Program-made: the position numbers and the translations under genes | Shown here: in pieces, positions 44,901-59,900 of the stretch | Layout of the letters: each line of letters begins with the position of its first letter | How positions within the stretch are numbered: the first letter of the stretch is position 1 | DNA from: Owenia fusiformis | Taxonomy: Eukaryota; Annelida; Polychaeta; Sabellida; Oweniidae | Direction: 5' to 3' | Length of the DNA stretch: 64,000 bases | Assembly: GCA_903813345.2 (NCBI GenBank) | Contig: CAIIXF020000008.1 | Coordinates: 38,256,867 to 38,320,866 of the forward strand | Notes under the pieces: generated by a model | What the model was told of the DNA's origin: nothing | What the model saw: only the letters and a program-made list of their open reading frames with translations | Databases searched by the model: none

Positions 44901-47900
44901 TTACTGTATATGAAATTATACATGTTGGGATTCTTTGTTCTTTGTTATCTACCACTGGGTTTTAACTTGAAACTCAGAGGAGTTTATTAACCCTTTCATG
45001 TCTTGACTATATCGGTGCATTTTCATATTTAGATAATCCTTTCTTATTTGGAGGAGGAATTCACAAAGTTAAATAAGTTATTTTTACCTGTTTTCTCATT
45101 TTGATCTCTAAAAAGTCATCTTACAGAATATAAATAATCACATGTATATTTAGTGGTGCAATTGGGCATTTTCCCCAATTCTAGATTATATCACTCATGT
45201 TTTATAGAGAATAGATTGAAAATATAACCTTCATGAATATATCTATGCAGTTGTTTGATTTACCCTCAAAACTGATAATTCTATTTTGTAGCTAACTCCT
45301 CATTATTTAAATTAATTAAACATTTGATATTTTGCATCACTCCCACCTTGATTTAATTCCACAAGAGTAGACCTGAAAGGGTTAACTTGCAATAATTCCA
45401 GCTTGGAAAGTGGTTGTCCCGTATTATGTTGACTTTATCTCGCTCCAGCTCTTGAGGATGCTTGACTTTCGTCTTATTACTTTAATGTATTTATGAAGGG
45501 ATGCGAGTTATAATAGAGCCATATGTATACATTGTATCGGATCATGAGAGTTAACGGATATGTGTATTCATGGTTTTATAAAATTAACACATATACATAT
45601 TATAGTGATGTCAATCCTTAGTCGGATTTAAATTCTGATTGATATAACTTTAAGACCCGAATCTATTACATTTGGATGGAGTTAAAAGAGCCATATTATT
45701 CTATAGTTACTGTGATATTCGTAGGATTATCATGTCCAAATCAAAACTTCATTTTTGTATAGCAATGGAAGATCATCATGTTTGGCCAATTTTTACCTAA
45801 ACCATAGAATATGGCTTTAAACCATGAGATATGGTGTCATATCCTATGATTAACAGATTTTCGCTCTTTGACTCAGGCTAATCACTCATTTGAAAAGTTG
45901 ATTTGAATAATTCAAAATATATGCATATATCATATCCACTCATGGATAAAAAATATATCACTCATTAACCATAGGATATCCTCCATTTATATAGGATTGC
46001 CTCGTGTATTCTTATTGTTCAAAAATTATTTTTGAACTCCGTGTCAAGAGGAAAATATTTGAAAGCTCTGTCTCATCCATGTTGACCTTATTGAAACCAA
46101 GTTACATGACTATTACAGTTTTTTTGATTGTTTGTTTTTTGTTTGTTTAGTTCTGGAACATGAAATCTGGTAGCATTCCCCCTCCCCAATAGGGGATTCA
46201 TCCCCAATTTTCTTTCCCAAAATCTGGAAGCATTCCCCCTCCCCAATATTGGAGATTCATCCCCAAATTTCTTTCCCAAAATCTGGAAGCATTCCCCATA
46301 AGGGACTTGTTCCCATTTTTCCTCATAGTTCTATGTCTATGAGTGAACATATATGTACATGTCATCTTAAAATTTTGAAAAGTAAAATGAAGTGTATCAA
46401 TAAAATCAGGTCATTTGAAGGTTAAAGAAGACTTATCATTCTTATCAATGCTTTATAGATACATAGAATAATAGACCTATAGATTAATCATTTCTCAAAA
46501 GTGTTTACTGTTTACTATTTATAATTGGCATATATGAGACACTTCTCATAAAGCTAGGAAATAGAAATATATATGAGAAGAAAAGTGATACTGATAGTAT
46601 AGCTTCAACTGGGCCCTGAAAAATTTGAATATTAATTTGCACCTAGTTGAAAATTTGATTATTAATTTGCACCCAGTTGAAAATTTGAATATTAATTTGC
46701 ACCTAGTTGAAAACTTGAATATTAACTTTCACCTAGTTGAAAATTTAAGAATCACTTTGTAAACAGTTGAAAATCCTTTTGCAGAGGATTTGAGATATTT
46801 ATCAATGGGTGTTTAACATCATGAGGTGTTCACCAATAAGTTTTGTAAAGAGGTGTTCACCTAGAAAGTGTTTTAAGAGGTGTTCATGTTTAACTGTTTT
46901 ACCATACACTTTAGTACTCTCTCATTGATTTGGAAATCTTGTGAATGGACTAAACTTGTTTATCCAAGTACAAACAAAGCTAAGCTTTTAAGTAATGTCA
47001 GTCTTTGGAGAACATACATGTCAAATTGAAACATTTTTACTTCAAACAAACGGTTAATTCACAGGTTTAAATTTTGTACCAGCCTCAGATATATAATCAA
47101 TTCAAAATTCAAGTACTCAGTTTTCAACCAGAATAATTTTCAATTCAATATTTTGATCAACCGTTTCATGTTGAGTCACATATAACTCATTAATGCCTGG
47201 GTCACATTTACCCCAATTCATCGGCCAGCGCCTGGCCGATTGAGTATCCTGTTTACAATTGTATTCAGTTTTGAACAGAACACTAAATCGGCCGGGCACC
47301 GGCTGATGAATCGGAACAAATGCGACCAAGGCATAAATTGATACAATGTAGTCTACATTTTCCCAATCATCATGAGTTGATGTCCTCGTGAATTCAAGTA
47401 TTTTTAAGTATTTTATATTCATTCAGAAGTGAAGCAGTTGATATGATTGTATTCGAAGTAAAGATATGTTATCTCGCCAGGCCATGTGAATTAACAGAAA
47501 AAGGTTTCTTTACATACAGTAAAACCTGTCTTATCCGAACACCTCTGAGACCAGCCACAAGTGTTCAAATTAGCAGGTGTTCATATTTCAAGGTTTTATA
47601 TTATGTGTGAGTCAATTTGGGACCAAGAAAAAGTGTTCACATTGAGAGGTGTTCGGATTAAAGAGTTGTTCAGATATTCAATTTTTTCTGTAGTGCTACA
47701 CCGACTTACAAAAATTCTCAATTTCAGTACTTAACATTACGATTTTGAAGTCCATGCATGTTTAAGTTCAGTATAGCAGATTTTCATAGTGTGATAATCA
47801 CACACATGGAAGTAATCCATTAAATTGTTGTTTAATTTTTCATTCATTTGAAAACAGGTTTAAGACAGTCTCAGTGCTTTACATCACTCGTGGAATTTTC

Positions 47901-50900
47901 CAGACATTTGAAGCAAATTAAAGAAAACCATGACAACCCCCATGATTTCGTTGTAGCGATTCAAATCCTTCAATGCGACCGTTCTCACCATAACCTAATT
48001 CTCTAATGAACTTTGTAGGTTTTGACGAAGATGAGTCGGGCCTGAGCGACGCATTAGCGCTGCAACAGGAAGTGAATCGTCTCCACGCGCAGGTTCGCAA
48101 ACTACAAGTTGAAAACAACCACTGGAGGCAAGAAGCCAACAAGACCCAGGTATGATTCGCGATTAAGGTTCAATGTATATTTGTTTCTAAAAATGTATAC
48201 CATTGCCATTCTGACTCTGTCCATTGCCCGACAGTCAATCTGTTTTTGCAAGTAAATGTCAAGAGTGGAAAATGGTTACCATTGGCAATCAGTTTTGTAC
48301 CCTGGTTCAATGTATATTTGTTTCTCAAATGTATACCATTGCCATTCTGATTCTTTCCATTGCCCCACAGTCAATCTGTTTTTCAAGTAAATGCAAAGAG
48401 TGGGAAATGGTTACCATTGGCAATCAGTTTTGTACCCTTGGTAACCATGCTTTCTTAAAAATAGGATTTTTCAATACTGCCTGTGTTCGCTCATTTATGA
48501 CCCTGTCATACCTTCCCTAAAGTTGATGCAATGCATAGACATACCCATTTGGGGTAAAATAAAAAGAAAAAGAAATGACAGGACCTCCATTGGTATACTG
48601 CTCATTCTATACCCCCCCCCTCCACATGAGAAACATCTTTGCGTGGGACAGAACCTGAATTTGACCTTGTTCTACAATGTATATTCCATATTTGAGGTCA
48701 TAGTGTAACACAATATTAGGTATTTAATGACAGTATACATGCACTTCGTTTATGGTTTGATCACGGTAATTTTCACATAAAATAGCACTTTTGGAGGACA
48801 TGACAATCAAAAAATAAACCTGTCATAAGTATTGTTTTTTGTATTTTTTATTGAAGAAAAATCTATTTCTGATCATTTGACACAAAAATCCTGAAGTATT
48901 CGCATCTCTTAGTGTCTCATTCGGTCATCCAAAGTTTGACACCATCAGAATAACAGCTGCTATATGTCTCAAATTTATTGTATCCCATTTCCACAAGAAT
49001 TGCACATTGTCACTGGTAAGTTTCTGGAATGGAAGAAAATGGTAGAATTAATAATATAAAAACTGAAAATATTGGAATTTAAATATCTTTTCACAAAAAA
49101 TCACTTTTTTTGATTATCTTATTAATTTTTATTCCACTTAATGATGGTTCATTTATTCTCTAGTTCATCTTACTTAAGTTAGAGTGACAAAGATATTAAT
49201 TTCTTGTACAGAAAACAGTCTTTAATCAATGAAGTAACATTTCCTTGTCTTAAACAAGCAAGTATGATGATGCTTACAGTTTGTTACACAGGTAGGTGAT
49301 ATTACGGATGCTACATAAAAATGTACAATGATACCCTTTTCATTTTGAAGTGTGGAGCTCTCAATGCTGTTTTATGGCTGGCATATTTAATCTGAAATTG
49401 TTAAATAATAAGTTACAAGAGACTTAAAATATTTTTTTGTCAGGTACAAATATGAAATGCATAATTATACAAAAAATTCAAAAAAGATGCTCAAACAAGA
49501 ATACTTTTGTGGAACATTTATATATTGACTGTCTAAAAGAAGAGAATATAGTAGTATCCTGTTACTTGAACATTGTTTAGTGATAGAAAATATAAAACAA
49601 CTGTGTAGATTGCAAGTGTTTAATCTTATATACATTCAAAATAGAATAGAAAAAATTACGGATGCTACAAATAGTAAAGAATATAAACATATGAACTCAC
49701 ATTGGTTAGGAATTGTAAGTTTCCATAAACTAGTAACTGCATCTACTTGTTCTTCTTGTCATGTATCTTCATAATCAGATATTAGGATATCTGCAATATA
49801 TAGACATATGATACACTTCAGTGAATATATAATACAAGTATAATTATATTTCATATAATTATACTTCTCTAGAGGTGAAATTAACAAAGTCAGCTCGTGA
49901 GAAAAAATAAAATTATCAATTGGAAATATCTAGTTATATGTAAAATGTTTTATAATATTTAATACTAATAGATAATAGTAAATATAATATCTTATAAATA
50001 TGATATTCAAATGCTACAATTTAGAATTATAAAAACATTAAGTATTTATGCCTACCTCTTATTCCACTAGTACTTAATATTATGATGTCTGATGGTAAAA
50101 TGTCAGTTCATGTATTGGTAAAGTATTGATTGCATACACATTATTCACCCTAGCTTCCACAAATAAAAACAAAACAATATGGTTCCAATTGAAAATATAA
50201 TGACATGTAGCATCTATTTTGTTTTCATTCCATTGTTCTACAGTAAAAGGAATGCTATATGTAAAAAATGAAAAATTGTGATGCGTAAAAATGAAATGTC
50301 TTTTAATAATACTTAATGCAGTCCATTGTTGTTGAGGATAAACAGTAACATCTTATAACATAAGTTTGCAATGTTTAGTGTTGCAGTTGAACAATCATCT
50401 TATTTAACTTTACAGTCTTTTGTGGCTGCAGTTGAACAGTAACATCTTACTCTAAGTTAGCAACTTTAACTGTTGCAATTCTATAGTTTATCAACAATAT
50501 TGTCTTGTGCTATCACAAGACAAAATCGTGTTTAATAACTAGCAATACCAATGTTACCACCATCTTACCCGGTCCTTAGTACTCGCAATCTTTGATTATT
50601 GATACACTTATTTGGAAGGTTATTTGAGCTTACCCGTTGGTATTGATACACTTATCTGTGTTTTTTAGGCCCGAATACTGAGGTTTATTTTTTTAATTAT
50701 TGAGTCTTATTCTATTGCATTAATATGTAGTTGACTTTGTAACTACGGACGTGATATGATAGGTCTATTACATAATATGTATATATAAATATCGTGATGA
50801 TTAATGAATCTAGATGAAGAGTAATCATTAAAACAAACTTAGACGACATTTAATATTTAAAGAAAAATAATTTGATAGATAACTTATGCATGTATAAGTC

Positions 50901-53900
50901 TCTTAGTAAAAAATTTAAGGGAAACGGGTTTCGTGATTTAACAGAGGACAGCAAGGTATTAATGTTGTTGTCTACGATCCCGGTTCACGCTATTTATTTA
51001 CAGTTTGTAGATTAAAGATCCTTATTTAAAGACAACGTCGTCTTTATGAATTATTTAAGACATCAGTAGTCACAGAAATTGATTATCCGAAGAGGATACC
51101 GAGTTCTGACCAGCAGACGAACAATTGCAGACATGGGCTAAGTTTGTTTATTTAACAGTTAGATTTGTTGACTTACTGATCCGTATTGTAATCTCTGGGA
51201 AGACGTTATTTTTATTTATTCTATACTTTGTATTTGCGTCCAATGTAATAAAGTTGATACTTTTATGAACAAGAATTTCATTTTAATGGCCATTTTGTAT
51301 GCCTTTTATTTCCACACCATGTTTTGATTTTGCCTCGATGTTATTGTGGCATAGTGTTTTTGCTGTAAAATTCAAGAAATGTCAACTTTTTAATTAAGGA
51401 ATGTTGGTTACTCTCTTGTGGTAAATCAAATTGTTGATGATGTCAACGGATCATGAGATAACACATTGCCCGGGGAAAGATATCAATATCAGTTGTATAT
51501 CGGATATAAAAATAAATATTATAGTAGATGCTAATTGTTTGCTCTGAAATAATGTGACTAATGACTATTCCAGCGAATCAGGTAGATATTTCAACGGTTT
51601 TCGCGTAATGAAAGAATTTAGTTTTCGTTTCTATTAATTTGACAAGTAGGGTCGTTGATAAACACATATAACTGTAAAAGTATTTATTGGAAGTACTTGT
51701 TTTAACAGTCTTTTCGCTTCTCTTTTTGTCTCTCAACAGGCATAGGCGTAGCCAGGGGGGGTGGGTTGCGGTGCATAACCAATAAAATAGAACCTTTTTA
51801 TTGGAGTTTTTGGTAGACTTTCTCTTGCTTTTTTCTTGAACCTTCTCTCATTTCTTTCAGTTCCAAATGGGTTTTCTTGGTTTTTTTGCTCTAATTTTAT
51901 ACGCATCCTCCAACGTTGTACCCTAGATACTTCCGCCTTTTTTTCAGTCTGTCTTGCAGTCTCTGCTTTCTGTTTTTAGCTTTTTGTTCTTTTCTTTTCT
52001 TCTCTGCCATTATCTTTTTACCTGCAGAAATCCTTTTGTCTTTTTCTGAATCTCTTTCCACATTTTTCTTCTTTTTTCTATAAGCACGCATTCGTTCTCT
52101 TTGTTTCTCCTTCATTGCTTCGTGTAAAGGCTGATTTTTCATACATCTTTTTTTCAGCTCTTTTCTTGCTTTTTGATTTCTTTTACGATCAACTTCTTTT
52201 ACCTTTTCAAATTTAGATTTGTCTTGTTTTAATTTCTCTCGATATTTTCTCACATTTTCTCTGTTTTTCTCTGCTGAAAGTCCCATTTTGTCCTATGTTG
52301 CTCTTAGTCTTGATCTATTGGTTTCATAAGTTCACTTCTGAAGTCAGACTTTGTTTTTTTACATTATGTAATATAAACAAAATATGTAGCATCCGTAATA
52401 TAGTGTGTTTGATGTTATTAAAGAAATAGTGTCCAATTTTTTTATTGTGCCAGTTTAATTTTAATTGAATGAATGATTCCTGAAATAAAAATGTTCATCC
52501 TTTCCATAGTTTGATATGAGAAGTTTAAAAAAGAAAAATATGGTTTTGGTTCTTTGTCAACTCTCATAATTAAATACCCCTTCAGTTCCTAAGGATATCA
52601 AGTAATTCTAGTCTGTATCAATCAATGTTGCAATATGACATGTTTCATAATACTGAAGGGTTGTGTTTATTTCTCTTTAACTGGGAATAAAGGACATTAC
52701 GGATGCTACATTGTCTATTACGGATGCTACACAACCTAGATCAGCTCAGGACTCTGAAAAGGAAAAAACACAGAATATTTAAATATGCTATTTTCTTGAG
52801 GGCGGGGTATTTGTTAAATCTAGAACAATAAAAATTAAAAATATTTCTCAGTTAACATGTAATTTAGTTTTTTCTACAGATTACGGATGCTACACTTTTT
52901 TGTCTCTTAGATATATTTAGACTTTAAATAATAATATTTCTGTTTATTTGAAAGATTTACATGTTTTCATATTTTATTTGCTTATAACTATCAAAAGGCT
53001 TTATTAAAACACAAAAATAAAGAAATAAAAATATATATTTTACCTCTTAGTTGATGAATCAAAAATGTTAGTGCTGAAAATTCAGAAAGTCGTAACGGAG
53101 GTAGGCTTATCTAAAAATGCTATAACTTTTCTGTTGTTCGATGTTATTTGTTGAAATAAACGGCAAAATAAAGGAAACTGAAAATACTAAAATAAACATA
53201 TAACTTTTATATATAAGTTTATTCAGTTTTTTCTCAAAACTTATTCTTAAATAGCTTATTTTAAAATGTCCGTTCGTAACGCGGAAAAAAGAGAGAATTT
53301 GACTCTTATTAATGCCATATACAATTTAATATGGGTTCCCATAGTTCTAAATGTGTTTGATTATGTAGAGTATACCCCAATGTAACATATTATAACTCCA
53401 ACACCAACATATACCTCTTATTTATTAATTTACAGACCTGTAACATCATTTTTCTCAAAAGTGCTATTTTATGTGAAAATTACCGTCGAACACTAAATGC
53501 TTTCATCAAACATATTCAGCTTTTAACAACTAAAACTACAAAAGAGACATGTGTTTTTTATGTTGATTATATGTGACTTTGATCAGATGTTTTGGTACAT
53601 TTATCCTTTTTTTGTTTGACCAAAGTACTTTGTGAGGAAAAACTTCAACCAGAACTTGTTTTTCATTTACAAAGGCCCAAAATATTTGTTATAGCTGAGT
53701 CTCGCTATAATTGAAGAATATCAGTTTTTTTTGTTGATTTTGATCATGATTTCATAAATTTAGTGTGTAGTTTTGTAGAACAATGGCTTACAACCAATAT
53801 TATATTTTCGACCATCCTTAAATGACCAAAGTATTTTTTTATTAAGTTAGGTCGGTCCCTCAATTTTCTTTGACTTCTGACAAGGAAATAATTTAGCATA

Positions 53901-56900
53901 TTCTTTATTTATTTAAGAATAAAACAATTATCACAAAGTACATGAAACTCGCATGAAAAAAGACCTAATTTGGAGTTCTGTTTGAAAAGTGTATTTAATT
54001 AAGCGACATATGGTAATTAATTTTGACTCCGAAATTGAAACAGCGTTAGAACGCCTAACTTTGGACTCCCTCGTTTACAATTTGAGGGCTTGGTAGGACA
54101 ACCATATGAGGTCATATATACCTGTATTCGAAAAAACGCACCTAATTTTGATTTAAACCTTATAATTGCCAGATAATATATATGTTTGTGTATCAAATAC
54201 TAATTTGTCGACCAAAGTCCTTCTTTTTGCCTCGCATATATTTGCATAGATTGACACGAAAATTAATTGCCAGCGACCTTTTTTAGATTTCTCAATCAAT
54301 GTGTATAGCGTACCAGTATCCAAGTGCTTTATCATGCCTAGCATGTTTGCTTTGTTCTCAAGCTACCTTTACGATTGAAGGATAGAAATTGATATAAATT
54401 CAAATGAAGATAATTTTTATAATATGTTAATAGATAACTCTATGATAAAAACTCGATTTATCATTACTTCAAAGAAGTTCTTTTTATTGCTAAAAATTAG
54501 TGGCATTGGGCCGTATGCGTTGGCACTCCTTATATTCTCGTCGCTAAATCCTCGGCAGACTTTGAACGGTTTGTATTAAATCAGTCTACTGTAGACGTAC
54601 ATTTCTTAGGGCCCAAAACATGGATTTTTGATAGCTTTGGCCTCGTATTTTGAAATCACTAAATCAGGGACTATAATAGATATGTTTCTTTTGGCTGCAG
54701 TTAAGACGCTTACTAAGGGATTAAGATGACGTTTATTTTTAATTTAATTTTAGGCACCTGGCAATGAAGGCACAATATCACACTATGAGGAGTTGCAGTC
54801 ATTACAGGCAGAAATCAAGGTATGGTATACATTAATCTTACATATTGATTTAATCATGTATATGGCCCAATACAGTATTATACACAGAAATATGAATGAT
54901 AACTGTACAAATCAGTGAGTTCTCACAAAGTAATATGGAGGATGGGGGGGGGGGGGGGTGATGATACTCAGGTGGTCAAGGTAGATTGTATTCTTATTAA
55001 AAAATCAAATCATGCGAAATTGTATGGGGATGGCGCTAGATGGCACCCATATAACAAGTGTGATCTTGTGAAATAAGACATATAATAGAGAGAATATGAT
55101 CTTATAAAAATTGGATGATGCTCACAATGGCACAATATTCAAGACCCCCCCCCCTATGTATAATGAAACTCTCTGGGTTGAGATGTTATGCAAGAATACT
55201 TAACATTACATGTATATATGATTTGGTCTGTACAGTAAATTAGTTTTATCCTGTTGGGAATTAAGATTCATCTCATTTTATTATAAAATAATCCGGGACA
55301 TATAGGATGAAGGTTTAAACTGATTCTCTGTCAAAGAAAATGCGAATGAAAGGTCATATCTACATGTATTACAATCTTAAAGTGCAGATCGGAAAGAGTA
55401 TAGTTCATTTCTGTTCTAGTCAGTCAGTATTGTGTATAGTAATTATATATTATATTTTTCTTGCAAAATATGAATCATGAAAAACTGAATCCTAAAATAG
55501 ATGAGTGAATTTTATTTGTTTGATTCACGTTCAACAGCCTTGCAAATACCACCCTATGGTATTGACAGAAAGGGAGTAGCCTAAATTTACAACTAGAGTT
55601 AATTAGGGATAATTTATTGGCATTTTGAAAATAAAAACCATCATCTTTTTTTTAAAAAAAATATATCAATTTTTACCCAAAATACAGCATTACCAAATGT
55701 ATATCTTTACAAAATGGTTTATTTTGATAAATAAATACAAAGAGTTTTGAATGATTTTTTAGTTTTGTAATATAACTGAGATACAGATCTATAAATTCAG
55801 AAATACCGCATGGTCATATGTCACAAAGTGTAGCTCTGATAAAAGGTTCAAAATACACTAGACATCTACTTGAGAATGCAATTTATTTTGTTAAACAAAC
55901 GTTAACCTTTGAAGCAAAAATCATACCAACTAAAAATTGTAGAGTAGCAGGTTAGCATACGAAGCTGAGTTTAAATAGAAATTGGGTGATTTAGCAAATG
56001 TACATACATGTACTCATAATCTAGAAACAGGATAAGGAAGTGATTTCATGTGGCATTATTTTGATTAAAAAACGGCCATGTCATTTAGTTTTCCTAATCT
56101 TTTAGGACAAATATCCTTAAGGAATACCATTTGTTAGAGAAAGAGCTTATTATAGAAACAATCAGTTCACTGAGGACAATCTCGAAATTAACCTAAATGT
56201 ATAAGTAATATTACATGCGCAGAATATATTCAGTATACAGTTTCAAATGGTTAAAGGAATCACGGTTCCAAAGCAATCAATACTAAGGCTTTTAACAGTA
56301 AAGGCTGTCTAATCCAAACCTAGGACCAGCTTAAAGTGTTCAGATTTGATTTGAAAGTTTATGGCAGTAAGTGGACCAAAAAGTGTTCACATTGAGAGGT
56401 GTTCTGATTAGGCTGGTGTTAGGACAGGTTTTACTGCCCTGTTAGTTGCCACCAGGCTTTAGGAATGTCATAAATGCATTGCTACCAGGCTTTAAGAATG
56501 TCATAAAGCATTGCTACCAGGCTTTAAGAATGTCATAAAGCATTGCTACCAGGCTTTAAGAATGTCGTAAATGCATTGCTACCAGGCTGTAAGAATGTCA
56601 TAAATGCATTGCTACCAGGCTTTAAGAATGTCATAAAGCATTGCTACCAGGCTTTAAGAATGTCATAAAGCATTGCTACCAGACTTTAAGAATGTCATAA
56701 ATGCATTGCTACCAGGCTTTAAGAATGTCATAAAGCATTGCTACCAGGCTTTAAGAATGTCATCAATGCATTGCTACCAGGCTTTAAGAATGTCATAAAG
56801 CATTGCTACCAGGCTTTAAGAATGTCATAAAGCATTGCTACCAGGCTTTAAGAATGTCATAAATGCATTGCTGTGATTCCTTTACTAGTTACCAGACTCT

Positions 56901-59900
56901 TCTGGAGATAAGTTATTAATAAGTTTTGAGTGGTTGCCATAGTAACTGGTATTGTATATTATCAACCAGTCAGTTATTTCTATGCTAACTGTACAGTTGA
57001 TATTAAGCCATCGGGTATTTGTCTTTGAGTTCATGTTTTAAAATGCAAAATTGAGTGGAAAAGAGTGGAATCAGCAAGGAATAAAGTAAACAGGCATGTA
57101 GTTAACACTCTAAATGAGAAAGAACATGAAGTAGGATAGTGCATATTTGAGTGAGAAATATGGACTGTTTTATGATATCATATCATAAAAGCCACTTGGT
57201 TCTATCCTATTCCTATTAACAGTGCAAAACAGAGTATATGTAGTATACAATAGGATCAGAATTTGAAGATTCCATACCATATCATAGAAGCCACTTGGTT
57301 CTATCCTATTAAAGGTGCAAAACAGAGTATATGTAGTATACAATTGGATCAGAATTTGAAGATTCCATACCATATCATAGAAGCCACTTGGTTCTATCCT
57401 ATTAAAGGTGCAAAACTGAGTATATGTAGTATACAATTGGATCAGAATTTGAAGATTCCATACCATATCATAGAAGCCACTTGGTTCTATCCTATTAAAG
57501 GTGCAAAACAGAGTATATGTAGTATACAATAGGATCAGAAAGGATCAAATGTTAAGAGAGTGATGAAATCCAGAAATGCATGATAATTAGCAGTTGGGCT
57601 AAACTTTTATTATGAGATGAATTACTTATTATTTTCTCAAGTTCAGAGTCAAAAGTTATAATAGTGTTGATGTAAGAGAAATCGAAAACTGCAGATTCAA
57701 TCATTTGCTAAAAATAGAATTTGGACTAGTTGGAGGGTCCTATTGTTCAAATCCCACTAGGGTGGATTAAAATGTAACCCTAGCTCCTTTTCAATGGTTA
57801 TGCCATATTTTTATTTTAAATAATTCAATTTATCCTTTGCACAGGGTTCAATTCAGTGTCTCAAATGTAGCACTTTTTATAATTGTAGGAATTACGAGAG
57901 AAGTTACACCATGAGGTTGAAGAGCATCAACAGGAGATTGCTGCTCTGCATGAACTACAGCGTCAGAAAGTGTCCACTCTCAAAGCAAGACATAAAACCC
58001 AAATCACTGAACTGGAGGAGAGGCTTAGTGAAACACAGGGTAAAATACTGAATATTAGAAGTCACTGCCCTGATCTTGCGTCGAAGTCTTCTTGCATCAG
58101 ATTAAACATATTTCTGACTGAGAATATAATCACATGTATACTTGCAATATCATAACTCAGCAAAATGAAAATGTAAAATGCTGAAAACTGGGAATATTTG
58201 GAGCACAAAAAGGTTTATAAATCATACAATTATTACATACTGTGCAGTTCAAAAATCATGAAGGTTGGATATTTTGACAAAAGATGCAACTTGTGGAATC
58301 TGAGTTTTAATTCTATACATTTTGTTGCATTCCTCCCGTGCCTGTTACCTTTATTCCTTGCTGATTTCACTGATATCCACTCTTTTATATTTTAACACAT
58401 GACCCCTATTCGTCTGTTTTCCTGTAGATTCAGATGATGGGCCATCTAATGAACTCCAAGAGATGTATAAGCAATTGCAAACCAGCCAAGCTTCTGTGCA
58501 AGAGCTCCAAAACACGATCGATCGCCAGAATAAAGAAAAATCCATTCTGAAAGATGAGCTCTTGAAAAATTCTGAGAGTTTGAAATTAGCCAAGGAGTCC
58601 ATTGCTGAGTTTGAAACAACCAAGGGGTCCTACAATGAGAAGATTCAACATTTAGAAATGTTGTTAGATTTCCGTAAGGATGAGGGTAGCACTGCCAGCA
58701 ATAGGTAAACTTTTCTTTGTGTTAATATTTGTGCTATTTTAATTCTGTAATTTGAAGTAAAAGCACTCAGTCTTTAAGTCAGTCTTACAATAAGCTCCTG
58801 TGTCATTTCCACACCCATTTTCTCATGCCCATTTTCTCTTATACAAGCTCTAATACAGCAATGTTTTCTTTTCTTTTTTTTAATATTTATTTCTTTTTTT
58901 ATATTTATTATTAAATCATCTTAACATTTCATTAAAAGTCATAGTAAGCATATTACTCTGTGTACAAATAAATGTTATTTAGCAATTAGAAATAGTATTC
59001 CATCCTAGAATTCATCTCATTGAAATAAGAAATTCTTAGTGTGAAATGAATAAGTTTTGACATTTGAGACGATATCATGATTTCATTCAACTGTCAGAAT
59101 ATGTGTAATACATTAAATTCACTATAATTGAGTAAAAAATTATTATTTTTTAATGTTTAGCTAAAAAAAAATTGGAATTGTTAAAATAAAATCAGTATTT
59201 ATAGTCAGTATCGATGATCATCTTTAGTAGTGTGTCTCAAAAGTAGGGTTTTTGAGAAATCCACTCGTTGTTTGATTTCCTTTATTTCCATACCTTGAAG
59301 TGGACTTGTTTATTTGCCGAAATCTCCCTTTGTACTTCTATCTATTCTTACCTTACCAATGACACGTGTCACTTTTTGAATAAGGTAAATGTTGGGACCA
59401 AATTATCCAAAAATATAAGACTGAAATACCAATTAATATTTCAATGGTGACAGGGGTCAATCAGGTTTAATTCTAATGAAATTAGTAAATTATTATTTCA
59501 CCACGGACAATCTGGTCAAAATTATTTATAACTCAGTATTCATAATTAACGGTGCCACTTGTCCTATATTTATTAAATAATGTTACTCACTTTTGCAATG
59601 GTTCACAAAATCTAACCGTTATTAAGGCCAAGAGTCTGGTTCGATTTGATGTCATTAAGTTCATATTTTTTTTTTACTTGAGTTATCACCCCAGCTCTTG
59701 TAGTAAATTAACCTTTTTAAAAATTTTACTTCATTTTGACCTGTCTCAGATTTCTTTTTATATTTACAACTCGAATGCCAACTGTGAATTTGTTTACTTC
59801 AAATTTGTAGATATTTGATTGTTTTTAAATTTACTTAACATGTCTAGACCTTTGAATTTTATTTTTTGTAAACATTAAATTTTTCAACTCTAAATGTAGA

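Larger units (their letters stand above)
48763..53486. mobile_element. Candidate large unclassified DNA transposon (4.7 kb)
   Basis: A 31-bp sequence starting acggtaattttcacataaaa at 48763-48793 recurs as its perfect complement at 53456-53486. Weaker inverted similarity continues outward (cgtttatggtttgatc against gcatttagtgttcg) and inward. Between them are six exact copies of ATTACGGATGCTACA and a basic ORF (51897-52286). Exact termini and target duplication could not be fixed. Lies wholly in TRIP11 intron 5. Class unknown. Confidence 0.5.

Noticed and set aside
57170-57532. ORFs on both strands with 31-residue repeats
   Set aside because: Translations of the 93-bp tandem repeat in an intron.
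57720-57800. tRNA-like or tRNA-derived SINE (ttgttcaaatccc)
   Set aside because: Only a vague B-box match; no A box or cloverleaf could be built.
58351-58623. 90-aa minus-strand ORF
   Set aside because: Shadow of the genuine TRIP11 exon 58428-58704.
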